A stretch of 36,013 nt of DNA from Urinicoccus timonensis (GTDB lineage: Bacteria; Bacillota; Clostridia; Tissierellales; Peptoniphilaceae), in assembly GCF_900232945.1 (NCBI RefSeq), contig NZ_OCTU01000001.1:588153-624165 (forward strand). Reading direction: 5' to 3'. This document shows, piece by piece, positions 33,123 to 36,013 of the stretch. The position numbers were made by a program, and so were the translations under genes. The notes below the pieces were generated by a model. The model did not search any database and was not told the origin of the DNA. It saw only the letters and a list, made by a program, of their open reading frames with translations. Numbering within the stretch: the stretch's first letter is position 1; the number at the start of each line of letters is the position of its first letter.

Positions 33123-33179
33123 TCAATTTTATCTTTTATTTCTTTTGGCTCTTGTTTTATTTGTTCTAATTCTTTTCAT
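33023..33179 (-). pseudogene. Frameshifted small coiled-coil gene, DUF3847-like
   Basis: AAGGAG and an ATG (33177-33179) are followed by a run of four A, after which the better frame, ELEQIKQEPKEIKDKIDYIE and onward (49 codons, ending at 33023), lies one base out of phase. Deleting one A would restore an ORF of about 52 residues with coiled-coil character. Small proteins of this type (DUF3847) commonly lie just upstream of MobA/MobL genes. The family call is tentative. It overlaps the relaxase remnant in a different frame. Confidence 0.45.
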
Positions 33180-33250
33180 TCCAATCTCCTTTACTTCAAT
33201 AAAAAACGACTAAATTTTTACACTTAGCCGTTACTACACATTATTAAATT

Positions 33251-33457
33251 CTAATCACCTCTTACAACCTCGATAACATCTTCAATTCTGCAATCCAATG
33301 CCAAGCAAATCTTTTCTAATGACCCTAAGTTCACATAAGAGTTTTTGTTCATTCTTGAAACTATGTTGCTTGTTATGTTTGCAGCTCTTTTTAAGTCTTC
33401 TTTGTTCATTTCTCTTTCTACCAATAAATGCCATAATGGTTTATAAGAAATGGCCAT
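33251..33457 (-). CDS. Small XRE-family transcriptional regulator
   Basis: 68 residues, almost entirely a Cro/C1-type helix-turn-helix: SYKPLWHLLVEREMNKEDL, then RAANITSNIVSRMNKNSYVNL and the family ending LEKICLALDCRIEDVIEVV. Regulators of this size are frequent on plasmids, prophages and mobilizable elements and often repress their own promoter. Here an inverted repeat overlaps the predicted promoter. It lies next to mobilization-gene remnants, so it is probably the surviving part of a dead mobile element. Confidence 0.9.
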   Translation of the reverse strand: MAISYKPLWHLLVEREMNKEDLKRAANITSNIVSRMNKNSYVNLGSLEKICLALDCRIEDVIEVVRGD

Positions 33458-33492
33458 ATTATTAGCCCTTATCCCTTTAATTGTTAAGATAT

Positions 33493-33532
33493 GTTATATC
33501 ATAAATAGGCTAATAAGTCACTTTAGCCTATT
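33493..33532 (-). promoter_or_regulatory. XRE promoter with inverted-repeat operator
   Basis: Perfect 10-bp arms AATAGGCTAA (33504-33513) and TTAGCCTATT (33523-33532) flank a 9-nt spacer. A leftward promoter GTGACT (33516-33521), 17-nt spacer and TATAAC (33493-33498) lies across it, so a dimer bound there would cover the -35 and spacer. Confidence 0.7.
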
Positions 33533-33611
33533 TTATACTTGTTCTTGCGTTAGTGTTTATTGAGATAGTCTTTGTTTTTTTCCTTGTCCCACTTGGAACT
33601 GCTCCAAATCT

Positions 33612-34451
33612 CTAGGGCAATTTATCAAGGTCAAATCTTAAGATTAAGGGAGTATGGTCTTGTCTTTCTCCAGAATCAATCATGTTAGATTCTATGACCA
33701 GATCTTTGATTCGGTCACTTACCAAAAAGTAGTCAATTCTCCAGCCAGAATTGTTGATCTTGCTAGTTTTTACCCTTTGGGCCCACCAAGAATAAACCCC
33801 TTCTACATCTCCATGGATATGGCGGAAGCTGTCTACAAAACCTCGGTCCAAGAGCTTGCTAAAACCCAGTCTTTCTTCGTCCGTAAAACCCGGAGACCGA
33901 CGGTTGGCATCTGGATTTTTCAAATCAATTTCCTTGTGGGCGACATTAAAGTCTCCCGTTGCAATAACTGGTTTTTCCTGGTCAAGCCCTTCCAGGTAGT
34001 CGGCAAATTTTTCATCCCAGATTTGCCGGTCTCCTAGACGAACCAAGCCATTTCCCGCATTGGGGGTATAGACCTGGGTAAAATAAAAGCGATCAAATTC
34101 CAGGGTAATAATTCGACCCTCATGGTCCATAGTAGTGGGAGCCCCTATCTCTGGAAAGGTCACTTCTGCCTTCAGAGTTTTTTTATAGAGGGTCATGGTG
34201 CCGGCATAGCCCTTACGAGCTGGTGGACAAGAAGACGTCCATACATAATTATAGTCAGGGAACCACTCTTCCAAGGCCTGGATATGTTTTTTGCTAGGAC
34301 CTTTTTCTGGTAACTTTGTTTCTTGAATAGCAATAACATCAGGATTTTCCTCCTGAAGTCGCCTTAAAACCCCTCTAGATAGTTGTGCCCTAGCAGAATC
34401 GCTGGTTAGGGCCGCATTTAAAGAATCAATATTCCAAGATATAAACTTCAT
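33612..34451 (-). CDS. exoA: Exodeoxyribonuclease III / AP endonuclease
   Basis: 279 residues of the exonuclease-endonuclease-phosphatase fold: MKFISWNIDSLNAAL (Asn7 metal site), AIQETKLP (catalytic Glu), GYAGTMTLYKK, TGDFNVAHKEIDL (Asp/Asn catalytic pair) and the terminal SDRIKD...DHTPLIL with the catalytic His. It cleaves DNA at abasic sites and trims 3' ends in base excision repair. The ATG follows GAGGAGG. No clear terminator follows it. Confidence 0.95.
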   Translation of the reverse strand: MKFISWNIDSLNAALTSDSARAQLSRGVLRRLQEENPDVIAIQETKLPEKGPSKKHIQALEEWFPDYNYVWTSSCPPARKGYAGTMTLYKKTLKAEVTFPEIGAPTTMDHEGRIITLEFDRFYFTQVYTPNAGNGLVRLGDRQIWDEKFADYLEGLDQEKPVIATGDFNVAHKEIDLKNPDANRRSPGFTDEERLGFSKLLDRGFVDSFRHIHGDVEGVYSWWAQRVKTSKINNSGWRIDYFLVSDRIKDLVIESNMIDSGERQDHTPLILRFDLDKLP

Positions 34452-34518
34452 ATTTCCTCCTCATTTTCATCTCTTACCTTCTATTATAGCAATGATGAAG
34501 AAAGTTTTCCTCATAAAT

Positions 34519-34546
34519 AAAAAACCCACCTAGGCCCAGCCTAAAA
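34519..34546. other. Apparent half of a terminator cut by IS B
   Basis: AAAAAACCCACCTAGGC followed by CCA and GCCTA looks like the left arm, loop and first bases of the right arm of an intrinsic terminator. The sequence then passes into the end of the insertion sequence. The rest of the right arm (expected to read like GGTGGGTTTTT) should lie past the far end of the element, outside the window. Confidence 0.5.
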
Positions 34547-34581
34547 TGATGTGTACCCATAAAACTGGACACAATATTTAA

Positions 34582-35376
34582 TTAATTCGTTGTAGTGGAT
34601 GCTAACCTATACTTTGTAGGTGGCATCCATTTTGTTTTTGATTGAATTCTTTCGTTATTGTAATAATCTATATACTCCTCTATTGCTCTCGAAAATTCGT
34701 CAAAAGAGCGATAGCTCTTTTCATAACCATAATACATTTCATTTTTTAGCCTTCCAAAGAATGTCTCCATAATGGAGTTATCATAGCAATTCCCTTTTCT
34801 TGACATGGATTGCTTTATCCCATGTTTTTTAAGCTCATTGACATAATATTTATGTTGGTATTGCCAACCTTGATCTGAATGTAGTATTAAGTTCTTTAGT
34901 TTTGGAAATTTTCTAAATGCTCTTCTTAACATAGTAGATATTTGTTTTAAATTAGGACTTAAGGATAAGTCGTAGGAGATAATCTCATTGGTATACATAT
35001 CAAGTATTGGAGAGATGTAGCATTTACCCCAAGAAAATTTAAATTCAGAGACATCCGTGGTCCATTTTTGTAAAGGTCTATCTGCTTTGAAGTCTCTATT
35101 GATTAGATTATCTGCTACTTTACCTATTTTCCCCTGATAGGAGTGGTATTTTTCTTTAGAGCCCTTTCCAAAAAGTTTTCGTTCGTGCATAATCCTTTGT
35201 ACTTTTTTATGGTTTATGACATAGCCTTGATTTATTAACTCCATATAGACTCTTCGCACTCCATATCTTCCTTTGTGTAGGTGAAAGATTTGGGCTATTT
35301 TATCTGCAATCGGACGATTCTTAACTTTTATTTTATCCACTTTATTTAGTTCAAAGTAGTATGTTGACCTCGGCAA
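34582..35376 (-). CDS. IS3-family transposase OrfB, DDE integrase (IS B)
   Basis: 264 residues from a TTG; the frame is open upstream through the orfA end (IVKELKEKGYRLKDLLRAID precedes LPRSTYY), so translation as an OrfAB fusion by -1 frameshifting is likely. The HTH_21 segment (HKGRYGVRRVYMELINQG) and integrase core are complete: Asp in TTDVSEFKF, Asp in HSDQGWQYQ, and Glu in the SMSRKGNCYDNSIMETFFGRLKNE block. It catalyses copy-paste transposition through a circular intermediate. Confidence 0.92.
   Translation of the reverse strand: MPRSTYYFELNKVDKIKVKNRPIADKIAQIFHLHKGRYGVRRVYMELINQGYVINHKKVQRIMHERKLFGKGSKEKYHSYQGKIGKVADNLINRDFKADRPLQKWTTDVSEFKFSWGKCYISPILDMYTNEIISYDLSLSPNLKQISTMLRRAFRKFPKLKNLILHSDQGWQYQHKYYVNELKKHGIKQSMSRKGNCYDNSIMETFFGRLKNEMYYGYEKSYRSFDEFSRAIEEYIDYYNNERIQSKTKWMPPTKYRLASTTTN
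34597..34640 (+). terminator. IS B inward terminator at the orfB end
   Basis: GGATGC (34597-34602) plus ACCTA (34605-34609) pair with TAGGT (34617-34621) plus GCATCC (34623-34628), followed by ATTTTGTTTTT. It faces plus-strand transcripts entering the element and is embedded in the 3' end of orfB. Confidence 0.75.
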
Positions 35377-35399
35377 ATCAATGGCTCTTAAAAGATCCT

Positions 35400-35966
35400 T
35401 TAGTCTGTATCCTTTTTCTTTGAGTTCTTTGACAATCGCTGCTTTTTCGCCTTGAGTTGCGCAGCGTAACGTTCTTCTCTCAAGGCGATCTCTTTTTTTA
35501 TTATTTCATTCTCAGCCTTCATATATTCATTTTCTGCTCTAAGTCTTATGAGTTCTTCTCTTTCGGATTCATTCAGTTCTTTTGGTTTATGGATATTTTT
35601 CTTTTTCATGGTTGTATTTTTAGATTTACGGCCTTTCTTTTTATTCACAAGACCATTATATCCATCCTTTTTATACTTGTTAAGCCATGAATAAAGTTGT
35701 CCTTCATTTATTCCATTTTCGATTGCAGTTGCCTTTATTGAATTTCCAGCCAGCACTTTCGACACCATTTCTAATTTTTCATCTGGTGTCCAGTGGATAT
35801 TATTTCCATGGTTTAAAATTTCTGGGCCATGAAGTTCTTCTAATCTAAACCATTTTCTAATGGAAGCATGAAGGTTTTCTTCTTTGGTCCCATCAGGTGT
35901 ATCAGGCCATTTCCCTTGCCTATACAACTGTATGCACTCTTTTTTGAATTCATAGCTATATTTCAC
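35400..35966 (-). CDS. IS3-family transposase OrfA (IS B)
   Basis: 188 residues from a GTG at 35966, with AAGGAGGG about 9 nt upstream. It has an N-terminal helix-turn-helix (YSYEFKKECIQLYRQGK), a second DNA-binding segment (WTPDEKLEMVSKVLAGNSIKATAIENG) and a C-terminal charged helix (ELIRLRAENEYMKAENEIIKKE) suited to dimerisation. G-AAA-AAG tracts near 35411-35417 and 35442-35448 on the minus strand are candidate -1 slip sites for OrfAB production. Confidence 0.92.
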   Translation of the reverse strand: MKYSYEFKKECIQLYRQGKWPDTPDGTKEENLHASIRKWFRLEELHGPEILNHGNNIHWTPDEKLEMVSKVLAGNSIKATAIENGINEGQLYSWLNKYKKDGYNGLVNKKKGRKSKNTTMKKKNIHKPKELNESEREELIRLRAENEYMKAENEIIKKEIALREERYAAQLKAKKQRLSKNSKKKDTD

Positions 35967-35972
35967 AAAAAT

Positions 35973-36005
35973 ACCCTCCTTACTGGTTTGTCCAGTAAAG
36001 AGGGT
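35973..36005 (-). promoter_or_regulatory. IS B right-end hairpin hiding the orfA RBS
   Basis: Bases 35973-35986 (ACCCTCCTTACTGG) pair with 35992-36005 (CCAGTAAAGAGGGT) across a 5-nt loop. On the RNA, the AAGGAGGG ribosome-binding site of orfA lies in the 3' arm. A transcript entering through the inverted repeat would therefore fold and mask the transposase start, as at the left end of IS A. Confidence 0.75.
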
Positions 36006-36013
36006 ACATATCA

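Larger units (their letters stand above)
34547..36013 (-). mobile_element. IS3-family insertion sequence B
   Basis: About 1467 bp, ending exactly at the window edge. Terminal inverted repeats are TGATGTGTACCC (34547 inward) and, on the other strand from 36013, TGATATGTACCC, both continuing to ACTGGACA. It contains orfA and orfB on the minus strand. The right-hand target-site duplication cannot be checked. It is clearly different in sequence from IS A, though of the same family. Confidence 0.92.

Overview
The window looks like a chromosomal stretch of a strictly anaerobic, low-to-moderate-GC Gram-positive bacterium (Firmicutes/Bacillota). A Peptoniphilaceae/Tissierellia-like host is the best guess. 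The grounds are the clostridial 2[4Fe-4S] ferredoxin, class I hybrid-cluster protein, SLH-anchored Cna_B surface protein, T-box control of serS, strong AGGAGG ribosome-binding sites and A-rich codon use. The assignment is inference; no 16S or other taxonomic marker is present. The sequence starts in an IS200-type element and stops exactly on the terminal TCA of an IS3-family element, so it is probably a whole draft contig broken at repeats.

Layout. (1) 1-720: IS200/IS605 element with tnpA. (2) 770-3319: large SLH/Cna_B cell-surface protein under a promoter overlaid by a perfect 28-bp palindrome. (3) 3466-5408: overlapping pair of a putative DNA-repair protein and its radical SAM partner. (4) 5535-7007: gltX. 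(5) 7335-7502: a 55-aa ferredoxin on the plus strand, then about 650 bp of convergent noncoding DNA filled with decaying tandem hairpin repeats. (6) 8203-11008: feoA-feoA-feoB plus a Cys-rich FeoB partner, for ferrous iron uptake. (7) 11152-17134: the conserved housekeeping operon yybS-like/gdpP/rplI/dnaB, extended by a CNNM/CorC transporter. (8) 17251-18066: uppP. (9) 18158-21001: a P-type cation ATPase behind a yybP-ykoY manganese riboswitch. (10) 21108-21860: lipoprotein with an internal duplication. (11) 22345-23842: serS with a T-box leader. (12) 23850-26710: HAD phosphatase and a secreted phosphodiester glycosidase. (13) 26824-30664: MATE transporter divergent from a Crp/Fnr regulator that is followed by hcp. 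(14) 30696-32242: IS3/IS150-type element that has cut into the 3' end of a uracil-DNA glycosylase family gene. (15) 32922-33532: decayed mobilization module (MobA/MobL relaxase remnant, coiled-coil remnant, small XRE regulator). (16) 33612-34451: exodeoxyribonuclease III. (17) 34547-36013: second IS3-family element.

How the parts fit. Three regulatory themes stand out. Metal homeostasis: Feo iron import and a manganese-gated ATPase. Nitrosative/redox stress: an Fnr-type regulator with a well-placed operator in front of hcp. RNA-level control: T-box, Mn riboswitch, and hairpins at both ends of each IS3-family element that would block inward transcription and hide the transposase ribosome-binding site. 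The accessory right end (30.7-36 kb) is a zone of repeated insertion, with two IS elements and a dead mobilizable element. The left and middle are mostly ordinary core genes, nearly all on the minus strand.
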